Both the position numbers and the translations under genes were made by a program. Under the pieces are notes generated by a model. That model worked only from the letters and a program-made list of their open reading frames with translations. It made no database searches and was not told where the DNA came from. 64,000 bases of DNA. It comes from an uncultured Microbacteriaceae bacterium (GTDB taxonomy: Bacteria; Actinomycetota; Actinomycetes; Actinomycetales; Microbacteriaceae). The first letter of the stretch is position 1; each line of letters begins with the position of its first letter. Shown here one piece after another: positions 1-9,119 of this stretch. The DNA is taken from contig CAJAKC010000007.1 in NCBI GenBank assembly GCA_903940225.1, positions 28,108-92,107 of the forward strand, read 5' to 3'.

Positions 1-2
1 GA

Positions 3-125
3 CGGCCTTTGTTCGCGGGCACGTCCTCGCTCGGCGACCATCACCCGCTACGCCGTAATGCGCTTGAGGAGCTAGCGCACGCAGCACCTCTGTTTGTGAT
101 TGAACTGTGCGAGTACACTCGCTGA
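3..125 (+). CDS. 3' end of an upstream CDS (partial, product unknown)
   Basis: Frame 3 is open from the window edge (RPLFAGTSSLGDHHPLRRNALEELAHAAPLFVIELCEYTR*) and its stop lies 1 bp before the next ATG. Confidence 0.5.
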   Translation, partial: RPLFAGTSSLGDHHPLRRNALEELAHAAPLFVIELCEYTR

Positions 126-126
126 T

Positions 127-714
127 ATGACACGCACGGGACTGGACCGCATCTGGACTGTCCCTAACGCCATTTCGTTTCTCCGACTTGCGTGCGTCCC
201 GCTGTTTTATTGGCTCCTCGTTACCGGGCAAGATGGGCCGGCACTGACGGTTCTCATCATCGCCACGGCCAGTGACTTCGTTGACGGTTACATCGCCCGC
301 ACGTTCAACCAGGTCACTACTCTCGGCGCGTTGCTTGACCCAGCGTCCGACAGGTTGTTTATTGCGGCGAGTGTTGTCGGTCTTGCGGTCCGCGGGATGA
401 TCCCCATCCCTCTACTTGTGGCGATTATGGCGCGCGACGTGCTTTTGCTCACCGTCGTTCTCGTGCGTGGGGTTCGAGTCAGGGACTTTCCGCGGGTCAA
501 TCTCGTTGGCAAGACGGCGACGTTTGTCCTCTTTGTTGCGTTTCCCGTGATCGTGCTTAGCCATGTCATGCCGTCCGCTGCGATTTCACTCGCCGTGATC
601 GGTTGGGTTTTGGGGTCGTCGGGCGCGGTCCTGTATTGGGTTGCTGGATTCACGTATTTGCCCGCTCTCGCGCGCGTGCCGGCCCGTCGCGCTCGACTAC
701 TAAAGCGAATATAG
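127..714 (+). CDS. CDP-alcohol phosphatidyltransferase family membrane protein (PgsA-like)
   Basis: ORF with the CDP-alcohol motif region DFVDGYIARTFNQVTTLGALLDPASDR; ATG at 127 preferred over 100. Confidence 0.85.
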   Translation: MTRTGLDRIWTVPNAISFLRLACVPLFYWLLVTGQDGPALTVLIIATASDFVDGYIARTFNQVTTLGALLDPASDRLFIAASVVGLAVRGMIPIPLLVAIMARDVLLLTVVLVRGVRVRDFPRVNLVGKTATFVLFVAFPVIVLSHVMPSAAISLAVIGWVLGSSGAVLYWVAGFTYLPALARVPARRARLLKRI

Positions 715-731
715 TTGTGAGCGGAGGAACG

Positions 732-1169
732 ATGAATCACGACGGCGACGATAACGGGACCGAGCAATTCGGTCGCGATTTTGCCGCTCGCCTTGCCGAA
801 CTCGAGGAATCCGCCTCTGCCGAAGAGCTCGCGGCGATTGCCGCCCTTCCGTCGGGTAGTGCTTTGCTCATTGTTCGCCGCGGCCCGACCGTCGGTGCCC
901 GCTTTCTGCTCGACTCGAACGTGACTATTGCTGGTCGGCACCCGGACGCCGAAATCTTTTTGGATGATGTCACCGTGTCCCGTCGTCACGCCGAAATTGT
1001 TCGCGCCGTCGGCGCGTTCACGATCCGCGATCTCGATTCACTCAACGGCACCTATCTCGACGGCGAACGCGTTTCTGACGGCAACCTGGTCGACGGGTCC
1101 GAGGTCCAAATTGGCAAATACCGCATGACCTTCTTTGCTTCTCGCCACGACCTCCCCGCAGGGGGTTAG
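732..1169 (+). CDS. FHA domain protein (GarA/OdhI-like)
   Basis: FHA signature GRHPDAEIFLDDVTVSRRHAEI...LNGTYLDGERV; synteny with downstream merR genes as at M. tuberculosis Rv1827-Rv1830. Confidence 0.85.
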   Translation: MNHDGDDNGTEQFGRDFAARLAELEESASAEELAAIAALPSGSALLIVRRGPTVGARFLLDSNVTIAGRHPDAEIFLDDVTVSRRHAEIVRAVGAFTIRDLDSLNGTYLDGERVSDGNLVDGSEVQIGKYRMTFFASRHDLPAGG

Positions 1170-1171
1170 GC

Positions 1172-1861
1172 ATGGGCGCACTTTCTGCCGAGTCAACCCC
1201 GATAGGCCAATCGATTGGTCAGGTACTCACGCAACTGAGAATTCAGTTCCCGGACCTCACCTCGACGAAACTGCGGTACCTCGAAGACGAGGGACTCATC
1301 AGTCCAACTCGCCTTTCGAGCGGATACCGCTCGTACGCCCCGAACGATGTGGCCCGCATCCGCATGGTTCTGACGCTGCAGCGCGACCACTTCCTCCCGC
1401 TGAAGGTCATTCAAGGGATCCTCGCAGACGTTGACGCGGGAAAGAAGCCGGCTCTTCCCAGCGGCACCGAACTGACGGTTGAATCAATGTTGTCGATTGA
1501 CGTGCGCTACACCCGAACCGAGCTACTTGCGAAAACGGGTGCGCCGGCAACGCTGCTCAACGACGCCGTTTCAATGGGCTTGGTTCAGCCTGCCGATGTT
1601 TACGGCGAAGAGACGCTGACGATTCTTGCTGCGCTCGTGGAGCTCAAAAAGTCCGGACTTGAGCCGCGACACTTGCGCTCACTGAAACTTCAAGCGGAGA
1701 AGGATGCTGCAACGCTGCGAAATGTCATCCTTCCGGTAGCGAAGAGTTCGAGTAGAGTAGGGCGACAGAAGGCAATCGACATGGCTCGCGACCTCGCAGT
1801 GAATCTGGAAAAAGTACGACTCGGTGTGATGATGAGGTCGGTCGAGGAGTCAATCGACTAA
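1172..1861 (+). CDS. ftsR: MerR-family transcriptional regulator (FtsR / Rv1828-like)
   Basis: MerR HTH (LRYLEDEGLISPTRLSSGYRSYAPNDVARI); directly follows the FHA gene. Confidence 0.75.
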   Translation: MGALSAESTPIGQSIGQVLTQLRIQFPDLTSTKLRYLEDEGLISPTRLSSGYRSYAPNDVARIRMVLTLQRDHFLPLKVIQGILADVDAGKKPALPSGTELTVESMLSIDVRYTRTELLAKTGAPATLLNDAVSMGLVQPADVYGEETLTILAALVELKKSGLEPRHLRSLKLQAEKDAATLRNVILPVAKSSSRVGRQKAIDMARDLAVNLEKVRLGVMMRSVEESID

Positions 1862-1954
1862 CGCGACACGCCCAGAGCGTTTCGCAGCCAGTGGCGAATT
1901 CGTCACTAAAGTGGAGACATTAACGCTCAAGTAGAAGGTGAAGGTTGGTGCAGA

Positions 1955-2455
1955 ATGACTGACATGACGCAGAACCTCGGAAACGCAACCGAAGGCTACC
2001 GCGGACTCGTTGCCGCCAAGGCTTCGGGGATTTCGTATCGCCAACTTGACTATTGGGCGCGAACGGAACTCGTCGCACCGACGGTTCAAAATGCGACCGG
2101 CTCTGGCTCTCAGCGACTGTACTCCTTCCGCGACATCCTCGTGTTAAAGCTGGTTAAGCGACTCCTAGACACGGGAATCTCGTTGCAGCAAATCCGCATC
2201 GCCGTTGACCAGTTGCGCACGGCCGGAATTGATGACCTCACCGGTACAACACTGATGAGTGACGGAGCATCCGTCTACCTCTGCACGTCGAGCGACCAGG
2301 TCATTGACCTCGTCAATCGCGGTCAAGGAGTTTTCGGGATCGCTGTGGGTGCTGTCCTGCGCGAAGTAGAGACGACACTGATCGAATTCGACACGGCCCC
2401 CGTTGCCGCGGTACTCGATGAGCTTGCCGCGAAGCGCGCCAGCCGCGCGTCCTAA
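1955..2455 (+). CDS. MerR-family transcriptional regulator (Rv1830-like)
   Basis: MerR HTH (SYRQLDYWARTELVAPTVQNATGSGSQRLYSFRDILVLKLVKRLLD). Confidence 0.8.
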   Translation: MTDMTQNLGNATEGYRGLVAAKASGISYRQLDYWARTELVAPTVQNATGSGSQRLYSFRDILVLKLVKRLLDTGISLQQIRIAVDQLRTAGIDDLTGTTLMSDGASVYLCTSSDQVIDLVNRGQGVFGIAVGAVLREVETTLIEFDTAPVAAVLDELAAKRASRAS

Positions 2456-3237
2456 ATGCGGTTGTGCACGACGATCTGACGAAGCAAGACGTCAAACTTC
2501 TGCGCAAGGCCCTGGGCCAGATCTCCCGGCCAGCGGTGAATAGGTGATGCCGCACCTGTCGCTTGTTGCATCGTCAGAGTTTCGTCGACAGTGGGCGTGA
2601 GGAGATACTCACCGAACAGTTGCTGCATCTCGTTCATTCGGAATAGATGTTCACGGCTGTCGGATCGGTAGCGATTGATAATCACACCCGCTGTTCGCAA
2701 TCGAGGTGACACGCTCTGCCGCATGGATTCGAGCGCGAGAAGTGTGCGGTGAACAGCGGTCACGGAAAAGAGTCCCGGTTCCGCAACAATGGCGACGGCG
2801 TCCGATGCCGTCCACGCAGTCTGCGTGAGCGCGTTGAACGACGGAGGGCAGTCGATCAGCACAAGGTCGTAATTCTTTTCGACGAGCACGAGTGCCTCCT
2901 CGAGACGCCACAGTTCGTTTTTCGCCGGGTTCGGAACATCGTGGTTTGACGCCGCTTGCGAGCCCATCAACACATCGACGGTGACATCGCCGGATTCGGT
3001 CCAGGAACTCGGCGCAATGGCCAGGCGAACATTCCTTTTTGTTGCCGCCTTGAGGACCGTGTCAATTGTGTAGCCGTGGGTTGAGCGCGAGGCGAGCGCT
3101 GCGGAAACGTCGGACTGCGGGTCCATGTCAATGATGAGGACGCGCGAGCCTTGAGCAAATGCGGCAGACGCCAAGCCGAGGGTGATCGTGGTCTTTCCGA
3201 CCCCGCCCTTTAGCGAACTGACGCTAACTACCTTCAC
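2452..3237 (-). CDS. ParA/Soj-family ATPase
   Basis: Deviant Walker A KGGVGKTT, IDMDPQSD, LIDCPPS motifs; GTG at 3237 preferred (VKVVSVSSLKGGVGKTT; -10-like TAATGT 7 nt upstream). Confidence 0.85.
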   Translation of the reverse strand: MKVVSVSSLKGGVGKTTITLGLASAAFAQGSRVLIIDMDPQSDVSAALASRSTHGYTIDTVLKAATKRNVRLAIAPSSWTESGDVTVDVLMGSQAASNHDVPNPAKNELWRLEEALVLVEKNYDLVLIDCPPSFNALTQTAWTASDAVAIVAEPGLFSVTAVHRTLLALESMRQSVSPRLRTAGVIINRYRSDSREHLFRMNEMQQLFGEYLLTPTVDETLTMQQATGAASPIHRWPGDLAQGLAQKFDVLLRQIVVHNRI

Positions 3238-3317
3238 TCTGACTACATTAGCCGTCAAGTAGGCTGGAAGTCTTGATTCCGCCTGCGACGGCCCAAGGGT
3301 AAAGTGAACGGGAATCA

Positions 3318-3409
3318 TGTTTCGCAAAATTCTTATCTCAATCCCCGCGACGCACCAGGTGGAGCCCGGTGATTTGCTCGTTGTGCTCGAGCCTCGCGCC
3401 ACCGCCTAA
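3318..3409 (+). pseudogene. Possible 3' relic of a biotin-carboxyl-carrier domain (pyruvate carboxylase C-terminus-like)
   Basis: MFRKILISIPATHQVEPGDLLVVLEPRATA* resembles the terminal strand of biotinyl domains (...ATQQVEPGDLLVVLE); in-frame stop just upstream; no biotinylation motif (MKM) nearby. Confidence 0.35.
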
Positions 3410-3460
3410 ACGTTTTCGGCTAGAATAATGATTCGTGTTCGCACGGTGAAGGAGTCACAG

Positions 3461-4600
3461 TTGGTAGAACGCAAAAAGACGACGAAAAAAGTCAGCGCAC
3501 CCGTCGCCAAAGTTCCCACCGAACCGACTGAGGTGGATATCCCCGCGACCGAAGTCACGCCCGATTCGATTGATCTTTCCGTTCCCGAGTTTTCTATCCC
3601 GATTTCGGCCACCTCCGACGGTGAGGAAATGTACCTGCGGCGTCACACTGGTGTGGCTGACGCTCCAGAGCCGACGGCTCTTCTGACGGACGAGCGACTC
3701 CTCGACATCAAGGTAAAGCGGTTGGCGCCCGAAGGGTTTTGGCAGGAGTTCGTTTATGCCATCACGTTCCACACCGTCCACCTCGGCGATTCTCGAAGGG
3801 CGAGCGCGCGCAAGGCAATCGACGCTCGCATCGCAAGCCCGCTGGTTGGCGATGCCCGATTCGTTCCCGTCCTGACCCGAAAGGGTGGCGTTGGAAAGAC
3901 GACGACTACCGTGTTGCTGGGAATGGCTCTGGCCCGAATCAGAGAAGACCGTGTCATTGCCATCGATGCCAACCCCGACCGCGGAACCCTCGCCGACCGA
4001 ATCCAACGCGAGACGCGCGACACGATCCGTTCGGTCGTCGCGAAAGCGCCGGCGATTAATTCGTTCAGTGAATTCGCCAAGTACGTCAGCCACGACGTGA
4101 CCCGCCTCCACGTGCTCGCGTCGGATTCCGACCCGCTCATTTCGCAGTCTTTCGATGAATTTGATTACAACATCGTCGCCGACATCACGTCGCGCTACTA
4201 CTCGATTGTGCTCACCGACTGCGGTACCGGAATCGTCAACTCTGTTATGAGGCCGATTCTGCAGCGAGCAGACGGACTGGTCATCGTGTCGGGTGGCTCT
4301 GTCGACGAAGCCCGACTCGCGTCAGAAACGCTCACGTGGCTTGAATCCAACGGCCACGCAGAACTCGTCGCGAATTCAATCGTCGTTATCAACACGGCGA
4401 CGCAAAACACGGTCCTGGTCAAACTCGACGAGATCGAGAACCACTTCCGCTCGCGCGTTCGTGATGTTGTTCGTATTCCTTACGACGCGCACATTGCTGC
4501 CGGTTCGGTCATTACCTGGGACAAACTGAGCAAGCTCACTCGCGATTCGGCGAGCCTCCTCGCGGGTCTCGTCGCCGAGGGACTTCCCTCCACCAAGTAA
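3461..4600 (+). CDS. MinD/ParA-like P-loop ATPase with N-terminal extension
   Basis: KGGVGKTTTTVLLGMALA, AIDANPDRG, LTDCGTG; TTG at 3461 preceded by GAAGGAG (ORF extends to 3428). Confidence 0.75.
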   Translation: MVERKKTTKKVSAPVAKVPTEPTEVDIPATEVTPDSIDLSVPEFSIPISATSDGEEMYLRRHTGVADAPEPTALLTDERLLDIKVKRLAPEGFWQEFVYAITFHTVHLGDSRRASARKAIDARIASPLVGDARFVPVLTRKGGVGKTTTTVLLGMALARIREDRVIAIDANPDRGTLADRIQRETRDTIRSVVAKAPAINSFSEFAKYVSHDVTRLHVLASDSDPLISQSFDEFDYNIVADITSRYYSIVLTDCGTGIVNSVMRPILQRADGLVIVSGGSVDEARLASETLTWLESNGHAELVANSIVVINTATQNTVLVKLDEIENHFRSRVRDVVRIPYDAHIAAGSVITWDKLSKLTRDSASLLAGLVAEGLPSTK

Positions 4601-5097
4601 TGGCCGTTCGCGAGATTCGACTGTTCGGCGATCCCGTTCTGCGCAGCGCAACGGATCCGATCGATTCGGTCAACGACTCCGTGCACGCGCTAGTGAGAGA
4701 CCTGTTGGACACCGTTGCGCTTGCAGGGCGGGCGGGCGTTGCCGCGAACCAAATCGGCGTCGGGCGTCGCGCATTCAGCTTCAACATCGATGGTCGACTG
4801 GGATACATTCTCAACCCCGTGCTGGCGGAAACGCGCGGTGAGCCAGCACTGGTCGACGAGGCGTGCCTGTCAGTGCCGGGGTTTGGTTACCCGCGACTTC
4901 GATACCCCTGGGCGCGCGTCACGGGAACAAATTTGGCCGGTGAGCCAATCGAACTTTCCGGTGACGGACTGATGGCGCAGGCTCTGCAACATGAAACGGA
5001 CCATCTTGATGGTCGCGTTTACGTCGAAGGTCTCGACCCTCTAACCAAACGTCAGGCGATGCGCGAGATTCGCGAATCCGACTGGTTCCAGCGCTAG
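4600..5097 (+). CDS. def: Peptide deformylase
   Basis: AGVAANQIG, EACLSVPG, QHETDHLDG motifs. Confidence 0.92.
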   Translation: MAVREIRLFGDPVLRSATDPIDSVNDSVHALVRDLLDTVALAGRAGVAANQIGVGRRAFSFNIDGRLGYILNPVLAETRGEPALVDEACLSVPGFGYPRLRYPWARVTGTNLAGEPIELSGDGLMAQALQHETDHLDGRVYVEGLDPLTKRQAMREIRESDWFQR

Positions 5098-6923
5098 GCG
5101 CCCAGGCTCAGTCCCTTGGTGTCCGGATTGTTGTCGTAAATTCCCTCGATTTCAGCCGCGAAATCTTGAACGATGACGTGTCTCTTTATGCTCAGCTTTG
5201 GCGTGAGGTGGCCACTCGCCTCGGTGAACTCAAGGGGGAGCACAATGAACTTTCGGATGGATTCGGCGCGCGACACTTTTGCGTTAGCGCGGTCGACGGC
5301 CGTTTGAATCTCTGCGAGAACCGCCGGGTGCGCTCCTGCTTGTTCGAGTGACATTTCGGGATCGAGCTTGTTGTTCGCCAACCACACGGGCAACATTTCC
5401 GAGTCCAACGTGACGATCGCGGCGACGTACGGGCGATTGTCTCCGACGACAACGCACTGCCCGACGAGCGGGTTGGCGCGAATCGGATCTTCGAGGACAG
5501 CCGGTGCGACGTTCTTTCCGCCCGCGGTGACGATGATTTCCTTCTTGCGCCCGGTGATGATCAGGTAACCGTCTTCGTCGATTGTGCCGATGTCACCGGT
5601 TCGGAACCAGCCCTTGTCGAAGGTCTCTTTTGTTGCTTTCTCGTTGTGCCAGTATCCCTGGAACACGTTGACGCCCTTTGCGAGAATTTCACCGTCGGCG
5701 GCGATTTTCGCACTCACGCCCGGAACCACAGGACCGACAGTCCCAATCTTGAACTTCTGTGGGACGTTGATGGAAATCGGTGCGGTCGTTTCGGTCAGTC
5801 CGTAGCCTTCGAGCACCCGGATGCCGAGTGCACGGTAGAAGTGACCGAGTCGCATTCCGAGAGGCGCTGATCCGCTGATCGCATAGACCACGTTCCCACC
5901 CATCGCTGCGCGCAACTTTGACAAGACAAGTTTGTCTAGTGCCATGAACTGAATTCGAAGGCCGAGCGGAACCTTGCCTGCATCGAGTGCCTTCGAATAG
6001 GCGATTGCCGTGTGGGCCGCGAGACGGAAAATCTTTCCCTTCCCGCCCGCTTCGGCCTTCTGCTCGGCAGAGTTGTAGACCTTTTCGAATACACGAGGTA
6101 CTGCCAGGAGGAAGGTCGGCTTGAACGATGCGAGGGCGGGGAGCAGGAACTTGGTGTCGGGTTGGTGCCCGACGCGAACACCTGCGTGGATACAGAGGAT
6201 GGAAACGACTCGCGCAAAAATGTGCGCGGTTGTAATGAACAGCAGTGTCGAAGCGCCTGGAGTGAGAACGACTTCTTCCATCCAGATGGTCGAGCTCGCG
6301 ATGGTGTCGACAAAATTCGCGTGCGTGAGGACGCACCCCTTCGGGCTTCCTGTCGTGCCCGATGTGTAGAGCAGCGTCGCGATGTCCTCGCCCTTTGCCA
6401 GGTTTCGGCGCTTGTGGACTTCGGCGTCGCTAATCGACTTGCCCGATTCAATAAGCTTGTCTATGTCGCCGTGGCCCAACTGCCACACGGATTTAATCCC
6501 GGGTACATCCGACCGTACTTCGTCGAATCGAGTGAACTGTTCGGCCGTATCAACAATGAGCGCGACGGAACCGGAGTCGGAGAGGATGTACGCAATCTGG
6601 CTCGGCGACGACGTCTCGTAAATGGGCACGAGAATGGCACCGGCATAGAACATTGCGAAGTCGACGAGTGACCATTCGAATTTCGTTGCGCAGATGAAGC
6701 CGACCTTGTCGCCGGGCTTGATGCCTGCATCAATGAAGCCCTTCGCGAGGGCCACGACGCGATGACGGAATTCCGCGGTGGTCATCGGATCCCAGCCGCC
6801 ATCCTGGCGCGGAATACCAAACGTCACGTGGTCGGGGTGGCTGTTGTATCGCTCTTCGAGGAAGTCTGAAATCGTCCGTGCTGGGTCATGGGGGACAATG
6901 AGGGGGTTTGTTGTCTCAATCAC
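5094..6923 (-). CDS. Long-chain fatty acid-CoA ligase (AMP-binding, FadD15-like)
   Basis: LLYTSGTTGSPKGCVLTH, YGLTETT, GWFRTGDIG motifs. Confidence 0.9.
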   Translation of the reverse strand: MIETTNPLIVPHDPARTISDFLEERYNSHPDHVTFGIPRQDGGWDPMTTAEFRHRVVALAKGFIDAGIKPGDKVGFICATKFEWSLVDFAMFYAGAILVPIYETSSPSQIAYILSDSGSVALIVDTAEQFTRFDEVRSDVPGIKSVWQLGHGDIDKLIESGKSISDAEVHKRRNLAKGEDIATLLYTSGTTGSPKGCVLTHANFVDTIASSTIWMEEVVLTPGASTLLFITTAHIFARVVSILCIHAGVRVGHQPDTKFLLPALASFKPTFLLAVPRVFEKVYNSAEQKAEAGGKGKIFRLAAHTAIAYSKALDAGKVPLGLRIQFMALDKLVLSKLRAAMGGNVVYAISGSAPLGMRLGHFYRALGIRVLEGYGLTETTAPISINVPQKFKIGTVGPVVPGVSAKIAADGEILAKGVNVFQGYWHNEKATKETFDKGWFRTGDIGTIDEDGYLIITGRKKEIIVTAGGKNVAPAVLEDPIRANPLVGQCVVVGDNRPYVAAIVTLDSEMLPVWLANNKLDPEMSLEQAGAHPAVLAEIQTAVDRANAKVSRAESIRKFIVLPLEFTEASGHLTPKLSIKRHVIVQDFAAEIEGIYDNNPDTKGLSLGA

Positions 6924-6982
6924 GGGGACTCCTTCGTCGCGCAGGTAATTTTGACTACTCTACTTGTCCTTCCTGTGTTTAA

Positions 6983-7708
6983 GTGAACGTTTATTCGAAA
7001 AGTTTTCCAGCAGACTATGCTTTCGACGTGTTCTATTGGCTGGTGAAAAACCTCGTATTGGGACCGCTCCTGTTGCGGGTCTTCCGCCCGTGGGTGCGGG
7101 GTCTCGAGAATGTCCCGACGACGGGTGCGGCAATTCTCGCGAGCAACCATCTCTCTTTTGTCGACTCGATTTTCTTGCCACTCGTCCTCCGCCGGCCTGT
7201 CGTGTTCTTGGCGAAGGCCGAATACTTCACCGGCCGCGGTCTGAAGGGGTGGCTGGTCAGGCAGTTCTTCCTTGCCGCCGGCCAACTTCCCATCGATCGC
7301 TCAGGCGGTAAAGCCAGCGAAGATGCACTCAATACGGGGCTTGCGGTTCTCGCGGAAGGAAAGCTCCTCGGGATTTACCCTGAGGGTACGCGCAGCCCCG
7401 ACGCCAAGCTGTATCGCGGTAGAACCGGCATTGCACGAATGGTGCTCGAAGCGAACGTTCCGGTCATCCCCGTCGCGATGATCGACACCGAGAAAGTTAT
7501 GCCGATCGGCAAGCCGATTCCGAACGTGAAACGAATTGGTGTTGTCTTCGGGCAGCCACTCGACTTCTCCCGATTTCACGGCTACGAGGGTGACCGATTC
7601 GTCTTGCGCTCGATCACGGACGAAATCATGTTTGAAATTTTTGCGTTGTCGGGTCAGGAATACGCCGACGAATATGCGAGCTCGGCACGGGCACGGGCTG
7701 AGCAATAG
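6983..7708 (+). CDS. 1-acyl-sn-glycerol-3-phosphate acyltransferase family (PlsC)
   Basis: NHLSFVDS and YPEGTRSPD motifs. Confidence 0.88.
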   Translation: MNVYSKSFPADYAFDVFYWLVKNLVLGPLLLRVFRPWVRGLENVPTTGAAILASNHLSFVDSIFLPLVLRRPVVFLAKAEYFTGRGLKGWLVRQFFLAAGQLPIDRSGGKASEDALNTGLAVLAEGKLLGIYPEGTRSPDAKLYRGRTGIARMVLEANVPVIPVAMIDTEKVMPIGKPIPNVKRIGVVFGQPLDFSRFHGYEGDRFVLRSITDEIMFEIFALSGQEYADEYASSARARAEQ

Positions 7709-7751
7709 CGCGCTCACGATAGGCTGAAAACCCTGATTGATAAGGATTCCC

Positions 7752-9116
7752 GTGACCGAACACAACGTGGCAGCTTCCGCTCACGTGCTCGCTGGGCTCG
7801 ACGCGTGGAAGTCCTTGCCGATCAAGCAACAACCCGCGTGGCCGGATTCCACGGTTCTCGATGCCGTCACCGCGGAGCTGGCAAAGCTGCCACCGTTGGT
7901 TTTTGCCGGAGAGGTCGACCAGCTCAAGAACCGTCTTGCGCGCGTTGCGCGCGGAGATGCTTTCTTGTTGCAAGGGGGAGACTGCGCAGAGACGTTCGAG
8001 GGTGCTACTGCGGACAAGATTCGTAATCGCGTCAAGACCATCCTTCAGATGGCCGTCGTCCTCACCTATGGCGCTGCTATGCCCGTGGTCAAGATGGGCC
8101 GAATGGCGGGACAGTTTGCAAAGCCGCGCTCAAGTGACTCGGAGACGCGAGGCGAATTGACGCTTCCGGCGTATCGGGGCGACATCGTCAATGGCTACGA
8201 CTTCACCCTCGAATCGCGAACCGCAAACCCGCATCGAATCGTGCAGGGTTATCACACCGCTGCGTCGACACTCAATCTCATTCGTGCTTTCACCCAGGGA
8301 GGTTTCGCGGATCTCCGCGAGGTGCACTCCTGGAACAAGGGCTTTGCCGAGAACCCGGCAAACAAGCGCTACGAGCAAGTTGCGAAGGACATTGACCGCG
8401 CCATCAAATTCATGGCTGCCGCCGGCGCGGATTTTGAATCGCTCAAGACCGTCGAGTTCTATTCCAGCCACGAGGGGTTGCTGATGGATTACGAGCGACC
8501 GATGACACGAATAGATTCGCGCACCGGAAACCCCTACAACACCTCGGCGCATTTCTTGTGGATTGGGGAACGAACGCGCGACCTCGGCGGAGCACACATC
8601 GACTTCTTCTCGCGAATCCAGAACCCAATCGGTGTCAAGCTTGGCCCGTCAACCGCGGTCGACGACGTCAGAAAACTCATCGACGTTCTCGACCCGAATC
8701 GCGAACCCGGTCGTCTCACGTTCATCACGCGCATGGGCGCCGGAGTAATCCGCGACAAGCTTCCGCCGTTGCTCGAGGCAGTCCGGGACAGTGACGCACT
8801 TCCCGTGTGGGTTACCGATCCGATGCACGGCAACGGAATCACAACCCCGAACGGCTACAAGACCCGCCAGTTTGATGACGTCGTCGATGAGGTAAAGGGA
8901 TTCTTCGAAGCCCACCGCGGGGTAGGAACTTTCCCGGGTGGAATTCATGTCGAACTGACGGGCGACGATGTCACCGAATGTCTCGGGGGCAGCGAGATGA
9001 TTGACGAAGAAACGCTATCGTCGCGTTACGAATCGCTGTGCGATCCCCGACTAAACCACAAGCAATCACTCGAACTCGCGTTCCTCGTTGCCGAAGAGAT
9101 TGCCTCGGGAAACTAG
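7752..9116 (+). CDS. aroG: Class II 3-deoxy-7-phosphoheptulonate synthase
   Basis: LQGGDCAETFEG, EFYSSHEGLLMDYE, WVTDPMHGNGI motifs; GTG 7752 with upstream AAGGA (ORF extends to 7737). Confidence 0.92.
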   Translation: MTEHNVAASAHVLAGLDAWKSLPIKQQPAWPDSTVLDAVTAELAKLPPLVFAGEVDQLKNRLARVARGDAFLLQGGDCAETFEGATADKIRNRVKTILQMAVVLTYGAAMPVVKMGRMAGQFAKPRSSDSETRGELTLPAYRGDIVNGYDFTLESRTANPHRIVQGYHTAASTLNLIRAFTQGGFADLREVHSWNKGFAENPANKRYEQVAKDIDRAIKFMAAAGADFESLKTVEFYSSHEGLLMDYERPMTRIDSRTGNPYNTSAHFLWIGERTRDLGGAHIDFFSRIQNPIGVKLGPSTAVDDVRKLIDVLDPNREPGRLTFITRMGAGVIRDKLPPLLEAVRDSDALPVWVTDPMHGNGITTPNGYKTRQFDDVVDEVKGFFEAHRGVGTFPGGIHVELTGDDVTECLGGSEMIDEETLSSRYESLCDPRLNHKQSLELAFLVAEEIASGN

Positions 9117-9119
9117 TCG

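Noticed and set aside
288-989. Long antisense ORF (233 aa, minus strand) opposite pgsA/FHA, and many similar minus/plus shadow ORFs in the track
   Set aside because: Low-complexity Arg/Thr/Ser-rich translations opposite well-supported genes; expected from a GC-rich genome with strong codon bias.
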